Positions 41,767 to 50,343 of a DNA stretch of 64,000 nt are shown in pieces; the first letter of the stretch is position 1, and each line of letters opens with the position of its first letter. The notes below the pieces were generated by a model. The model was given only the letters and a program-made list of their open reading frames with translations, ran no database searches and had not been told where the DNA came from. The translations under genes and the position numbers were made by a program. The stretch spans positions 1-64,000 of the forward strand of contig NZ_JAAALA010000015.1 in the NCBI RefSeq assembly GCF_009905535.1. The letters run 5' to 3'. This DNA comes from Caulobacter sp. SLTY (lineage in GTDB: Bacteria; Pseudomonadota; Alphaproteobacteria; Caulobacterales; Caulobacteraceae).

Positions 41767-41920
41767 TCCGCCTGCGGGCGGATGACACCTTTCTGAACTT
41801 TTCGTGCTTGGCCCACTCCTTGCTGCATTTGCGGGCTATTGAGACATGCGTTCAGGAAACGCATGGCCGCGCCGGCGACTTGCCGGCCCGTCATGGTGAG
41901 GATTTCGGGAGGGGTCGATC

Positions 41921-43534
41921 TTGATCCAAGTGTTGCTGTCGATCGCGTTGGCGCTCACCGTCGGTGTCGCCCAGGAGCCGAGTCCCGGGGCCGATACGAC
42001 ACCCACGGCCCCCGTCCCCTATGCGACCGCCGCCTCCCCGACCCGCACGTTGAGCTCCGCCCTGGAGGCCGTGCGGCGCAGGGACCTGACCACCGCCCGC
42101 TCGCTACAGGCCGGCCTGACTGATCCGGTCGCCCGGCGGATTATCGACTGGGCCATTATCGATGTGATGGGCAAGGACCTTGGCGAGGCCGAGCTGACCC
42201 GCGCGGTGACCGATTTCGCCGGCTGGCCCCGCCCCGAGGGCCGGCTCCAGGCCCTGCAGGACGCCAAGACGGCCGCCTTGCCCCCCGGGCCGGTGCCCTA
42301 CAATGCGGTCAAGGGAACGACGAGTGGCGGCGGCGGGCTGACCAGCCTGCGCCTGCGGATGAACGACGCGCTGCGCACGGGTGACTCGGCCGCAGCCTAT
42401 CGGGCGATCAGCAACCACAACCTCACGCCGGGCAGCGTCGACTTCGCCGAGGCGGAATCCTATGCAGGCTGGCTGGCGCTGAACAAGCTGCGCGACCCGC
42501 GCCAGGCCGACATCCACTTCCAGCGGCTCGAGCAGAACGTGAGGAGCCCGGTCAGCAAGGCGCGCGCTGCCTATTGGCGCGGCCGGGCGGCCGAGGCGAT
42601 GGGCGACACCGCCCGCGCGCGCGCCTTCTATGAAGCCGGCGCGGAGCACACCACCACCTTCTATGGCCAGCTGGCCGCCGAGAAGGCCGGCCGGCCGCTG
42701 GTGATCATCCCCGATCCCAAGCCGACATCCGGCGATGTCGTCGAGTTCGAGACCCGGGAGACGACCCGCGCCCTGCGGCTGCTGGCCGCCGCCGGCGAGC
42801 GCAATCTGGTCCGCGTGTTCGGCCTCTACCTGGGTGAGACTGTGGAATCGCCGCTCGAGCTGGCGATGCTGGTCGATACCCTGCAGAGCATCGATGAGCA
42901 GGAAGTCTCGCTGATCGCCTACCGCAGGGGCGCCCAGCGCGGGCTGATTCTGCACGAGCGGGGCTATCCGTTGATGACCCCACCCTATGTGGATGGCGGG
43001 GCCGAGACCGCCTTCGTCCTGGCCATCGTGCGCCAGGAGAGCCAGTTCGACCCCCGTGTGCGCAGCCATGCCGACGCCCGCGGGATGATGCAGGTCATCC
43101 CCCCCACCGGCCGCGACGTGGCGCGCCGGATCGGCGTGCCGTTCGACGCCTCCCGCCTGTACGAGCCGGAGTACAACATGCGGATCGGCTCTCGGTACCT
43201 GGGCCAGATGACCAACAATTTCGGCGGCAGCTATGTGATGGCGGCGGCGGGCTACAACGCCGGCCCAGGCCGTCCGGTGCAGTGGATCGGCTTCTGCGGT
43301 GACCCGCGCGACCCCAACAATGATCCGCTCGACTTCCTGGAATGCATCCCGTTCGCCGAGACGCGGAACTATGTGATGAACGTGATGTCCAATGTGCAGG
43401 TCTATCGCGCCCGGCTGAACAAGGGCCAGGCGCCCATCACCCTGTCCAGCGACGTGCGGCGCGGCGTTGTCCCCGCCCCGCTGCTGCCCGAGGGACCCCA
43501 ACCCTACGCGGCGGTCGCCGCCGATGCGCCCTAG
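41921..43534 (+). CDS. soluble lytic murein transglycosylase
   Basis: A 537-residue Slt-type enzyme. The N-terminus has a short signal peptide (MIQVLLSIALALTVGVAQ). A helical repeat domain with TPR-like sections (residues about 45-330) is followed by the SLT domain: IVRQESQFDPR with catalytic Glu at about 373, ARGMMQVIPPTG, YNMRIGSRYLGQM and MAAAGYNAGPGRPVQW. It cleaves peptidoglycan between MurNAc and GlcNAc in the periplasm. The start is a TTG at 41921 with GGGAGGGG seven bases upstream. Confidence 0.9.
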   Translation: MIQVLLSIALALTVGVAQEPSPGADTTPTAPVPYATAASPTRTLSSALEAVRRRDLTTARSLQAGLTDPVARRIIDWAIIDVMGKDLGEAELTRAVTDFAGWPRPEGRLQALQDAKTAALPPGPVPYNAVKGTTSGGGGLTSLRLRMNDALRTGDSAAAYRAISNHNLTPGSVDFAEAESYAGWLALNKLRDPRQADIHFQRLEQNVRSPVSKARAAYWRGRAAEAMGDTARARAFYEAGAEHTTTFYGQLAAEKAGRPLVIIPDPKPTSGDVVEFETRETTRALRLLAAAGERNLVRVFGLYLGETVESPLELAMLVDTLQSIDEQEVSLIAYRRGAQRGLILHERGYPLMTPPYVDGGAETAFVLAIVRQESQFDPRVRSHADARGMMQVIPPTGRDVARRIGVPFDASRLYEPEYNMRIGSRYLGQMTNNFGGSYVMAAAGYNAGPGRPVQWIGFCGDPRDPNNDPLDFLECIPFAETRNYVMNVMSNVQVYRARLNKGQAPITLSSDVRRGVVPAPLLPEGPQPYAAVAADAP

Positions 43535-43644
43535 GGTCACTGTGTCCGGGAGCCCACGCCGACCTGGGGATCGCTGACCCACCCCCTCCATCGCCTTGCA
43601 ACGCGCCCCTCCGCCGCGCGACACAGGGCTGGGGGGAAATCCAT

Positions 43645-44169
43645 ATGAGCATCGACAACCTCGATCCGGCCGCCTTCAGCCCGTATGCGCCGCGCAGACG
43701 CACGGTGAAGAGCGTCGCGGGCAGCCTCAGCGCCGGCGAAATGTTGCTGCGGCGCTGGGCGGGGTGCTGGATCGACCTGCTGCTGCTGGGCGGCATCATC
43801 GTCCTGCCCATCCTGTTCTTCGGCGAGGCGACGCCGGAGCCGGTCTTCTGGGTCGCCGGACTGATCATCCTGGCCTACTTCCCCATCACCGAGGGACTTT
43901 GGGGTCGCTCGCTCGGCAAGCTGGTGACGGGCACCGTGGTGCTGCGGGCTGACGGGGCCTATCCCGGCATCGGCTGGGCCATCGTTCGCACCCTGTTGCG
44001 GTTGATCGAGGTCAACCCCTTCCTGTTCGGCGGCATCCCGGCCGGCATCGTGCTGCTGTGCAGTTCGGAGCGGCGGCGGCTGGGCGACATGGCGGCCGGC
44101 ACCTATGTGATTCCCGTCAGCGAACTGAAGTCGCTGCAGCCAAACAACGTCGAGGGGGTCTTCGACTGA
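43645..44169 (+). CDS. RDD-family membrane protein
   Basis: A 174-residue membrane protein with the RDD pattern: LLRRWAGCWIDLLLLGGIIVLPILFF at the first helix (Arg/Asp pair), then TEGLWGRSLGKLVTGTVVLRADG, and LGDMAAGTYVIPV near the end. It has three likely transmembrane segments. GGGGGGAAA before the ATG supports the start. Some RDD proteins transport ions, but the role here is unknown. Confidence 0.85.
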   Translation: MSIDNLDPAAFSPYAPRRRTVKSVAGSLSAGEMLLRRWAGCWIDLLLLGGIIVLPILFFGEATPEPVFWVAGLIILAYFPITEGLWGRSLGKLVTGTVVLRADGAYPGIGWAIVRTLLRLIEVNPFLFGGIPAGIVLLCSSERRRLGDMAAGTYVIPVSELKSLQPNNVEGVFD

Positions 44170-44240
44170 TCGCGCCGCCGCATTGAACTTCCGTGGTAGG
44201 ATTGCGACATAGGGCGCAACCGCCCGCCCCGGACCAAGCC

Positions 44241-45062
44241 ATGACGACCGACGACATCACCTTCGAAACCCGCACGGGCGAGATCAAGCTGCACGGCCCC
44301 GAGGGCTTCGAAGGCATGCGCCGGGCCGGCCGGCTGGCCGCCGAGTGCCTGGACATGCTGGCGCCCCACGTGAAGCCCGGCGTGGTGACCGCGGAGCTCG
44401 ACCGGCTGGCTCGGGAGTTCGTGCTGGACAACGGCGCCCTGCCCGCCTGCCTGTTCTACAAGGGGTATGGGCACACCGTCTGTATCTCGCGCAACCACGT
44501 GGTCTGCCACGGCATTCCCGGCGACTGGGCCCTTCGCGAAGGGGATATCGTCAATATCGATGTGACCGTGATCGTCGACGGCTGGCATGGCGACACCAGC
44601 CGGATGTACGGCGTCGGCGCGGTTTCCGCCCGCGCGCGGCGGCTGGTGGACGTGACCTACCAGGCGTTGGAACTGGGTCTGGCCGAGGTGAAACCGGGCG
44701 CTACCTTCGGTGACATCGGCCATGCGATTCAGAAGCATGTCGAGGGCAACCGCTTCTCAGTCGTGCGCGACTTCTGCGGGCATGGCCTGGGCCGGATTTT
44801 CCACGATGAGCCCAACGTGGTCCACTTCGGCCGAGCCGGAACGGGCGAGGTGCTGAAGCCCGGCATGTTCTTCACCGTCGAGCCGATGGTGAACATCGGC
44901 AAGCCACACGTGAAGGTCCTGAGCGACGGCTGGACGGCGGTGACTCGCGACAAGTCCCTGTCGGCCCAGTGCGAGCATTCGGTCGGCGTTACCGAAACCG
45001 GCATCGAAATCTTCACAGCCTCGCCCACTGGCCAGTTTCAGCCGCCGATTCAGGCCGACTGA
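44241..45062 (+). CDS. map: type I methionine aminopeptidase
   Basis: A 273-residue MAP with the pita-bread fold: MRRAGRLAAECLDMLAPHVKPGVVTAELDRLAREF, the metal ligands in NIDVTVIVDGWHGDTSRMY (two Asp), FCGHGLGRIFHDEP (His), FTVEPMVN (Glu) and QCEHSVGVTETG (Glu). It removes the N-terminal methionine from nascent proteins. The Met at 44241 is chosen from the family start; the upstream sequence is unlike the family. It overlaps no other gene; the methyltransferase start follows after eight bases. Confidence 0.95.
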   Translation: MTTDDITFETRTGEIKLHGPEGFEGMRRAGRLAAECLDMLAPHVKPGVVTAELDRLAREFVLDNGALPACLFYKGYGHTVCISRNHVVCHGIPGDWALREGDIVNIDVTVIVDGWHGDTSRMYGVGAVSARARRLVDVTYQALELGLAEVKPGATFGDIGHAIQKHVEGNRFSVVRDFCGHGLGRIFHDEPNVVHFGRAGTGEVLKPGMFFTVEPMVNIGKPHVKVLSDGWTAVTRDKSLSAQCEHSVGVTETGIEIFTASPTGQFQPPIQAD

Positions 45063-45070
45063 GCCGTCCC

Positions 45071-45775
45071 TTGACCGACGGCTGGGACGACTCGGCGGCC
45101 GCCTGGGTCGCCAGCATGGGCTCGCAAGGCGACTGGAGCCGAGAGTTCGTGCTCGACGCGCCGATGATGGAGCGCGTGCGCGCCGCCCAGCCGACGACCG
45201 CGCTGGACGTCGGCTGCGGCGAAGGACGGTTCTGCCGCATGCTTCGGGCCGAAGGCATTGACGCCATCGGCATCGACCCGACCGCCGCCCTGCTCGACAC
45301 CGCGCGCCGGCTTGATCCAGAAGGTGACTACCGCCCTGGCCGAGCCGAAGCGCTCGACTTCCCGGATGCCAGCTTCGACCTGGTCGTCAGCTACCTCACC
45401 CTGATTGACATTCCCGACGCTGAGGCGGCGATCGGCGAGATGACGCGGGTGCTGAAGCCGGGCGGGCGGCTACTGATCGCCAACCTCAACAGCTTCGTCT
45501 CGGCCGGGATGAACCTCGGCTGGTCAGACCTGGCCGACGGCCGAAGGGCTTATGCCTTGGACGGTTATCTCGACGAGCGGGCGGAGTGGGTGGCCTGGCG
45601 GGGCATCCGGATCCGCAACTGGCATCGCCCGCTCAGTCGCTACCTCTCGCTGTGTCTTGCCAATGGGCTTTCCCTGACCCACTTCGCCGAGCCGGCAGCC
45701 CAGGGCGGCGATCCGGGCATGGCGGCCCGGCATCGCCGGGCGCCCTGGTTCGTACTGATGGAATGGCGTCGCTGA
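45071..45775 (+). CDS. class I SAM-dependent methyltransferase
   Basis: A 234-residue methyltransferase: TALDVGCGEGRFCRMLRAEGIDAIGIDPTAALLD (motif I), DASFDLVVSYLTLIDIPDAEAAIGEMTRVLKPGGRLLIANLN (motifs II and III). The substrate is unknown. There is no ATG at the family-like start; the TTG at 45071 (TDGWDDSAAAW) is my choice, and a shorter ATG start at 45116 is possible but would cut the N-terminal helix. It follows map on the same strand. Confidence 0.83.
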   Translation: MTDGWDDSAAAWVASMGSQGDWSREFVLDAPMMERVRAAQPTTALDVGCGEGRFCRMLRAEGIDAIGIDPTAALLDTARRLDPEGDYRPGRAEALDFPDASFDLVVSYLTLIDIPDAEAAIGEMTRVLKPGGRLLIANLNSFVSAGMNLGWSDLADGRRAYALDGYLDERAEWVAWRGIRIRNWHRPLSRYLSLCLANGLSLTHFAEPAAQGGDPGMAARHRRAPWFVLMEWRR

Positions 45776-45817
45776 CGCCCCCTTGCCAGCCGCGAACATT
45801 TGAGGAACATTGTCCTC

Positions 45818-46546
45818 ATGCGCACCGCTGTCCAGGACATCGCCGCACCGCTGCTCTGGTCTGAGCCCGCGCCGCCGTCGCACCACGTCGGCCATCGCGA
45901 GCGCTTGCGGGATCGGGCGCTTAAGGGCGGCCTTGGCGCCCTGCCCGACTATGAGCTGCTCGAACTTTTCCTGTTCCGCTCCATTCCCCAAGGCGACGTC
46001 AAGCCGTTGGCCAAGCGGCTGATCGAACGCTTCGGCTCGTTGAGCGCGGTGATGGCCGCGGGGCCGGAGGCGCTCTGCACGGTCAAGGGAGTGGGCAAGG
46101 CGGTGGCCCTCGACCTCTGCGCCCTCCATGAGGCGACCTTGCGGGCCGGGCGGGAGCCGGTGGTCAAGCGCACCGTCATCTCCTCCTGGAGCGCGCTGCT
46201 GGCCTATGTGAAACTGGCCCTGGCCCATGAGCCGCGCGAGCAGTTCCGAGTGCTGTTCCTCGACAAGAAGAACCAGCTGATCGCTGACGAGGTCCAGAAC
46301 CACGGCACCGTCGACCATGCCCCGGTCTATCCGCGGGAAGTGATGCGCCGGGCGCTGGAGCTGTCGGCCAGCAATATCATCCTCGTCCACAATCACCCCA
46401 GCGGCGATCCCACTCCCAGCCGCGCTGACATCGACATGACCCGCCAGATCGTCGAGGCGGGCCGGGCCCTGAGGATCGAGGTGCATGACCATCTGGTCGT
46501 CGGACGCGAGGGCGTGGCCAGCTTCAAGGCGCTGGGATTGATGTAG
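45818..46546 (+). CDS. radC: RadC-family JAB-domain protein
   Basis: A 242-residue RadC/YsiA-type protein. The N-terminal region has [32 protein letters not shown] and a helix-hairpin-helix ([19 protein letters not shown]). The C-terminal JAB/MPN+ domain carries the metal motif [15 protein letters not shown], with upstream [23 protein letters not shown]. It is a predicted metal-dependent hydrolase; the role in DNA repair is uncertain. The ATG 45818 follows GAGGA by about ten bases; a TTG at 45800 would add six residues. Confidence 0.92.
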   Translation: MRTAVQDIAAPLLWSEPAPPSHHVGHRERLRDRALKGGLGALPDYELLELFLFRSIPQGDVKPLAKRLIERFGSLSAVMAAGPEALCTVKGVGKAVALDLCALHEATLRAGREPVVKRTVISSWSALLAYVKLALAHEPREQFRVLFLDKKNQLIADEVQNHGTVDHAPVYPREVMRRALELSASNIILVHNHPSGDPTPSRADIDMTRQIVEAGRALRIEVHDHLVVGREGVASFKALGLM

Positions 46547-46614
46547 CCGGCTCGCCAAGCCACCCCGACCGGGTCATCATGCGCGCCGCCCCTTATCACC
46601 GGAGCCGATCGTCG

Positions 46615-46980
46615 ATGTTCCTCGCCCTGCTTGCCGCCGTCCTGCTGTCCTCAAGCCCGGAAAGCGCCGCCGACACGGCGCCGATGCCCTGCGACGCCAG
46701 CCTGCAGGTCTGCCCGGTGATCGATCCAAAGACCGGGCAGCCTCGCGTCTACCCGGCCGACGTGACGCGGTTCCAGGAAGACATCGAAACCTGCATCCAT
46801 TTCGCCGGCGAGGAGCCTTATGACGCCGATCGTCGGCGTCAGATCGAGGCGGCGTTCCGCAAGCACTGCGATGGCGCCAAGGCGCGCCTGCCCGGCCTGC
46901 GGAAGAAGTACGCGGCCGACCCGGTCAACCTGGAGCGCATCGAGGCGATCCAGGCCTTCCGGGTCGGGGCCGGCCTCTGA
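46615..46980 (+). CDS. small secreted protein
   Basis: A 121-residue protein with a signal peptide (MFLALLAAVLLSSSPESAA|DT). The mature region is cysteine-containing (CDASLQVCPVIDPKTGQPRVY; ETCIHFAGEEPYDADRRRQIEAAFRKHCDGAK) and charged toward the C-terminus, so it is probably periplasmic with disulfides. GGAG lies about ten bases before the ATG. It ends one base before the stop of the converging dehydrogenase gene. The function is unknown. Confidence 0.7.
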   Translation: MFLALLAAVLLSSSPESAADTAPMPCDASLQVCPVIDPKTGQPRVYPADVTRFQEDIETCIHFAGEEPYDADRRRQIEAAFRKHCDGAKARLPGLRKKYAADPVNLERIEAIQAFRVGAGL

Positions 46981-46981
46981 A

Positions 46982-48100
46982 CTATTTGGCCGGGTTGATC
47001 AGGTACTTCTCGCCCGTCGCCCGTCGGCTGTAGGCCTTGAGGGTGTCGGGGTTCAGGGCCTCAGCCAGGGAGATCTCGGCCGTGTAGTGGCTGGCGAAGG
47101 TGGTCTTCAGCTCGGCGGCGACGCGGGCGCGGAGGCGGTTCATGACCTCGGGACCAGCCTTCTGCATGAAGTAGGTCAACAGATAGCCGCCCGTGCCCCA
47201 CGACAGGCCGACATTGCGCCCGATCTCGGTCGGGCGCAGGTCCAATGCGCCGTAGATGTAGACCTGCTTGTGCGTGCTGCTGCCATAGCGGCTGTACGCG
47301 CCGGCGGTGCGGTTCAGGGCCACCTCCATACAGGCCAGGATGTCGCCGGCCAGCGGCCCGCCGCCGATGGCGTCGAAGCCGATGGTGGCGCCGGTCTCGG
47401 CGAGGGCGTCCACAAGGTCGGCCTTGAAGGTGGCAGTCGTGCTGTCGAGTACGTACTTGGCGCCCAGCTCCTTGAGCAGCTTCACCTGCTCGGCGCTGCG
47501 CACGATGTTGACCAGCGGGATACCGTCGGCCTGGCAGATCTTCACCAGCATCTGGCCGAGGTTCGAGGCCGCCGCCGTGTGCACCATGGCCTTGTGGCCC
47601 TCGGCCCGCATAGTCTCGGGGAAGGACAGCGCCGTCAGTGGGTTGACGAAGCAGGAGGCGCCGTCGGCCGCCGTGGCGTCATCGGGCAGCGGCAGGCAGG
47701 CGCCGGCCGGCGAGAGCTTGTGGGTGGCGTACATCGAGCCGCCCAGGGTGGCGACCTTCTTGCCCAGCAGGGACTCGGCCCCAGCCCCGGCCGCGATCAC
47801 CGTGCCGGCGCCCTCATTGCCCACGGCCATCGACTGGTCGAAGCGGGCAGCCACCATCGGCAGCCGCTCGGGCGCGACGTTGGCGGTCAGAGTCGGGCGG
47901 TCGGCGGTTCCGCCGGCGACCAGGGTGGACAGATCCGCCGGCCCGGTCAGCAGGCCGAGGTCCGACGGATTGATCGGCGAGCCCTCAACGCGGATGAGGA
48001 CCTGCCCGGCCGCCGGCTCGGGAATCGCTACCTCTTCCAACGACAGTTCGAGCTTGCCGCTCGAGGTAATCTTCGAGCGCAGTTCAAGGCCCGTGGTCAT
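46982..48100 (-). CDS. zinc-type alcohol dehydrogenase/quinone oxidoreductase family protein
   Basis: A 372-residue medium-chain dehydrogenase-like protein: the N-terminal GroES domain with VEGSPINPSDLGLLTG, then a Rossmann domain whose cofactor region reads VHTAAASNLGQMLVKICQADGIPLVNIVRS. The usual GxGxxG-type pattern is replaced by AAASNLGQM, as in some quinone reductases. GGAG lies before the ATG at 48100. The substrate is unknown. It is followed on the same strand by no gene; the GST at 48127 is upstream and may be co-transcribed. Confidence 0.83.
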   Translation of the reverse strand: MTTGLELRSKITSSGKLELSLEEVAIPEPAAGQVLIRVEGSPINPSDLGLLTGPADLSTLVAGGTADRPTLTANVAPERLPMVAARFDQSMAVGNEGAGTVIAAGAGAESLLGKKVATLGGSMYATHKLSPAGACLPLPDDATAADGASCFVNPLTALSFPETMRAEGHKAMVHTAAASNLGQMLVKICQADGIPLVNIVRSAEQVKLLKELGAKYVLDSTTATFKADLVDALAETGATIGFDAIGGGPLAGDILACMEVALNRTAGAYSRYGSSTHKQVYIYGALDLRPTEIGRNVGLSWGTGGYLLTYFMQKAGPEVMNRLRARVAAELKTTFASHYTAEISLAEALNPDTLKAYSRRATGEKYLINPAK

Positions 48101-48126
48101 GATGGTCTCTCCTGTTTGAGGTTGCG

Positions 48127-48744
48127 TCAGGCTTCGGCGAGCCAAGCCAGGTATTCCGGCTTCTGCAAGAGGCCCTTCCAGTAGGCCTCGCCGCGCCCGT
48201 CGTCCCCGTAGTTTTTCAAATCCACGCCATAGGTTTCGAAGCGCGTCGCCACCGGGGTGAAGAAGGCGTCGACGTTGCCCCAGCCGCCGAGCAGAAAGGG
48301 GCCGCCCGAGCGGTCCAGCAATTCCAGCCACAGCGCGACGATTCGCCGGACATCCTTCTCGGCATCCTCCGACAGGGTCAGTTCGATCCGCTGGCCGAGG
48401 TCCATCGGGCACTCGCGGCGCAACGCGCCGAATCCGCTGTGCATCTCCGCCGCCGCCGCCCGGGCCAGCGCCCGGTCGACCGGGTCAGCCGGCCACAGGC
48501 CCGCCTCGGGGAATCGCTCGGCCAGGTACTCGCAGATCGCCAGAGAATCCCCGATCACCACACCGGCGTCCTTCAGGGCCGGGACTAGGCCGGACGGCGA
48601 ATGCCGGCGAATCTCGACCGTCGAGGTCTCCACCTCCCGCAGCTGGACCAGGGTCTCGACGAACGGCGCGCCGGTGCGCTTCAGCGCCAGCCAGGGCCGC
48701 ATCGACCAGGTCGACCACCGCTTGGTTCCGATCACCAGTTCCAT
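48127..48744 (-). CDS. glutathione S-transferase family protein
   Basis: A 205-residue GST: MELVIGTKRWSTWSMRPWLALKRTGAPFVE at the N-terminus, SGLVPALKDAGVVIGDSLAICEYLAERFP (cis-Pro, DS glutathione motif), and DRALARAAAAEMHSGFGALR in the C-terminal helices. It belongs to the maleylacetoacetate-isomerase-like or zeta-like shape, but the substrate is unknown. It lies upstream of the dehydrogenase gene with a 26 bp gap, so the pair may form an operon. Confidence 0.87.
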   Translation of the reverse strand: MELVIGTKRWSTWSMRPWLALKRTGAPFVETLVQLREVETSTVEIRRHSPSGLVPALKDAGVVIGDSLAICEYLAERFPEAGLWPADPVDRALARAAAAEMHSGFGALRRECPMDLGQRIELTLSEDAEKDVRRIVALWLELLDRSGGPFLLGGWGNVDAFFTPVATRFETYGVDLKNYGDDGRGEAYWKGLLQKPEYLAWLAEA

Positions 48745-48843
48745 CGTTGCATCCCATCGTTCGAAGGACGGGTATTGGCGCCGTCCCTTATCCGGGCTCT
48801 AGTGGCCCCAATGGTTTAGAACAAGCGTTTGAGGAAATCGCCC

Positions 48844-50304
48844 ATGACCGACGCCGCCGGCCCGGCGCCGCTTGAGTCCAAATTGATCGATCGCGCCGAC
48901 GACGGTCCAGGCATTGAGCCACTCAGCAAAGGGTTCCGGCGCTACGCGCTTTGGACCCTGATGATCATCTACACGCTGAACTTCCTGGATCGGCAGATCG
49001 TCAACATCCTGGCCGAGCCAATCAAGAAGGACCTGCACCTCGCAGACTGGCAGCTGGGCATGATGACCGGCCTGGCCTTCGCGCTGTTCTATACGGTCCT
49101 CGGCATCCCCATTGCCCGCAAGGCGGAGAAGTCCAATCGCCCGATCATCATCGGGACCGCGCTGGCGGTATGGAGCGGCTTCACCATGCTCTGCGGCTTG
49201 GCCCAGAACTTCTGGCAGCTTGTGCTGGCCCGGATCGGCGTCGGCGTCGGCGAAGCCGGCTGCACCCCGCCCGCCCACTCCTTGATTACGGACTATGTTC
49301 CCAGGGAGAAGCGGGCCTCGGCCATCGCCTTCTACTCGATCGGCACCCCCCTCGGCAGCCTGATCGGCATGGCCATGGGCGGGCTGATCGCCGACGCCTA
49401 CGGCTGGCGGGCCGCTTTCCTGGTGGCGGGCGCGCCGGGCCTGTTCTTCGCCGTGCTGACCATCTTCACCTTGCCCGAGCCGCGAAAGAAGCTGTCCGCC
49501 ATCATGGCCGCGAAGGCCACGGCTAGCGTGCCGCTGCGCGAGGCGATGCGGGTTCTGGTCTCCAAGAAGACCTTCTGGCTGATCGCTTTCGCCGCCGCCA
49601 TCAAGGCCTTCATCGGCTACGGCCATGCGCCGTTCACCGCCAGCTTCTTCTTCCGCAGTCACGCGGACCAGATCGCCGAGCTGTCGGCCTGGATCACCGG
49701 CCTTACCGGCTTCTCCATCGGCCCGATCGGCACGGTGGGCGTCGCGCTCAGCGTGGTCAGCGGGACGGCGGGCGTGCTGGGGGTCTGGCTGGGCGGAGTC
49801 ATCGCCGACAAGCTGGGCGCCAGGGACCTGCGGGCCTATGTGGTCGTCCCGGCCATCGCCTCGCTGATCACTATCCCGATCTACATCACCGCGGTCTCGA
49901 TCCCCAGCGCCACAGGGGCGCTGCTCCTTCTGGCTCTGCCGGCCATCATCGGTTCGCTCTGGTACGGCCCGGTCTACGCCACCGCCCAGAGCATCGTGCA
50001 GCCGCAGATGCGGGCGACCTGCGCGGCGGTGCTGCTGTTCATCATCAACCTGGTCGGGCTGGGTCTTGGGCCGCTGTTCGTCGGTATCCTCAGCGATCTC
50101 TGGGCCGGCGGCATCCTGCAGCAGTCCGGCCTCGTGGCCGCCGACTGCGGCAAGGCCATGCTGGACATTAATGCGGCCGCTTGCGGCGTCGCCGAGGCCG
50201 AGGGACTCCGCTGGGCCCTTATCGTGTCGATGGCCTTCAACGTGCTCGCCTTTGCCCTCTTCTGGTTGGCTCGCAAGACGATCCGCGAAGAGATGGTCAG
50301 CTAG
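48844..50304 (+). CDS. MFS transporter (Spinster-like)
   Basis: A 486-residue 12-helix MFS protein: LWTLMIIYTLNFLDRQIVNILAEPIKKDLHLADWQLGMMTGLAFALFYTVLGIPIARKAEKS at the N-terminus, ARIGVGVGEAGCTPPAHSLITDYVPREKRASAIAFYSIGTPLG, the Spns-like LDRxxL and GEA motifs. The substrate is unknown. GAGG before the ATG at 48844 supports that start. It is close in sequence to the next gene at 50344, indicating a tandem duplication of transporters. Confidence 0.87.
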   Translation: MTDAAGPAPLESKLIDRADDGPGIEPLSKGFRRYALWTLMIIYTLNFLDRQIVNILAEPIKKDLHLADWQLGMMTGLAFALFYTVLGIPIARKAEKSNRPIIIGTALAVWSGFTMLCGLAQNFWQLVLARIGVGVGEAGCTPPAHSLITDYVPREKRASAIAFYSIGTPLGSLIGMAMGGLIADAYGWRAAFLVAGAPGLFFAVLTIFTLPEPRKKLSAIMAAKATASVPLREAMRVLVSKKTFWLIAFAAAIKAFIGYGHAPFTASFFFRSHADQIAELSAWITGLTGFSIGPIGTVGVALSVVSGTAGVLGVWLGGVIADKLGARDLRAYVVVPAIASLITIPIYITAVSIPSATGALLLLALPAIIGSLWYGPVYATAQSIVQPQMRATCAAVLLFIINLVGLGLGPLFVGILSDLWAGGILQQSGLVAADCGKAMLDINAAACGVAEAEGLRWALIVSMAFNVLAFALFWLARKTIREEMVS

Positions 50305-50343
50305 ATCAAAACGGCGCGGGGGCGCGCCAGGGAAGGAACGAGA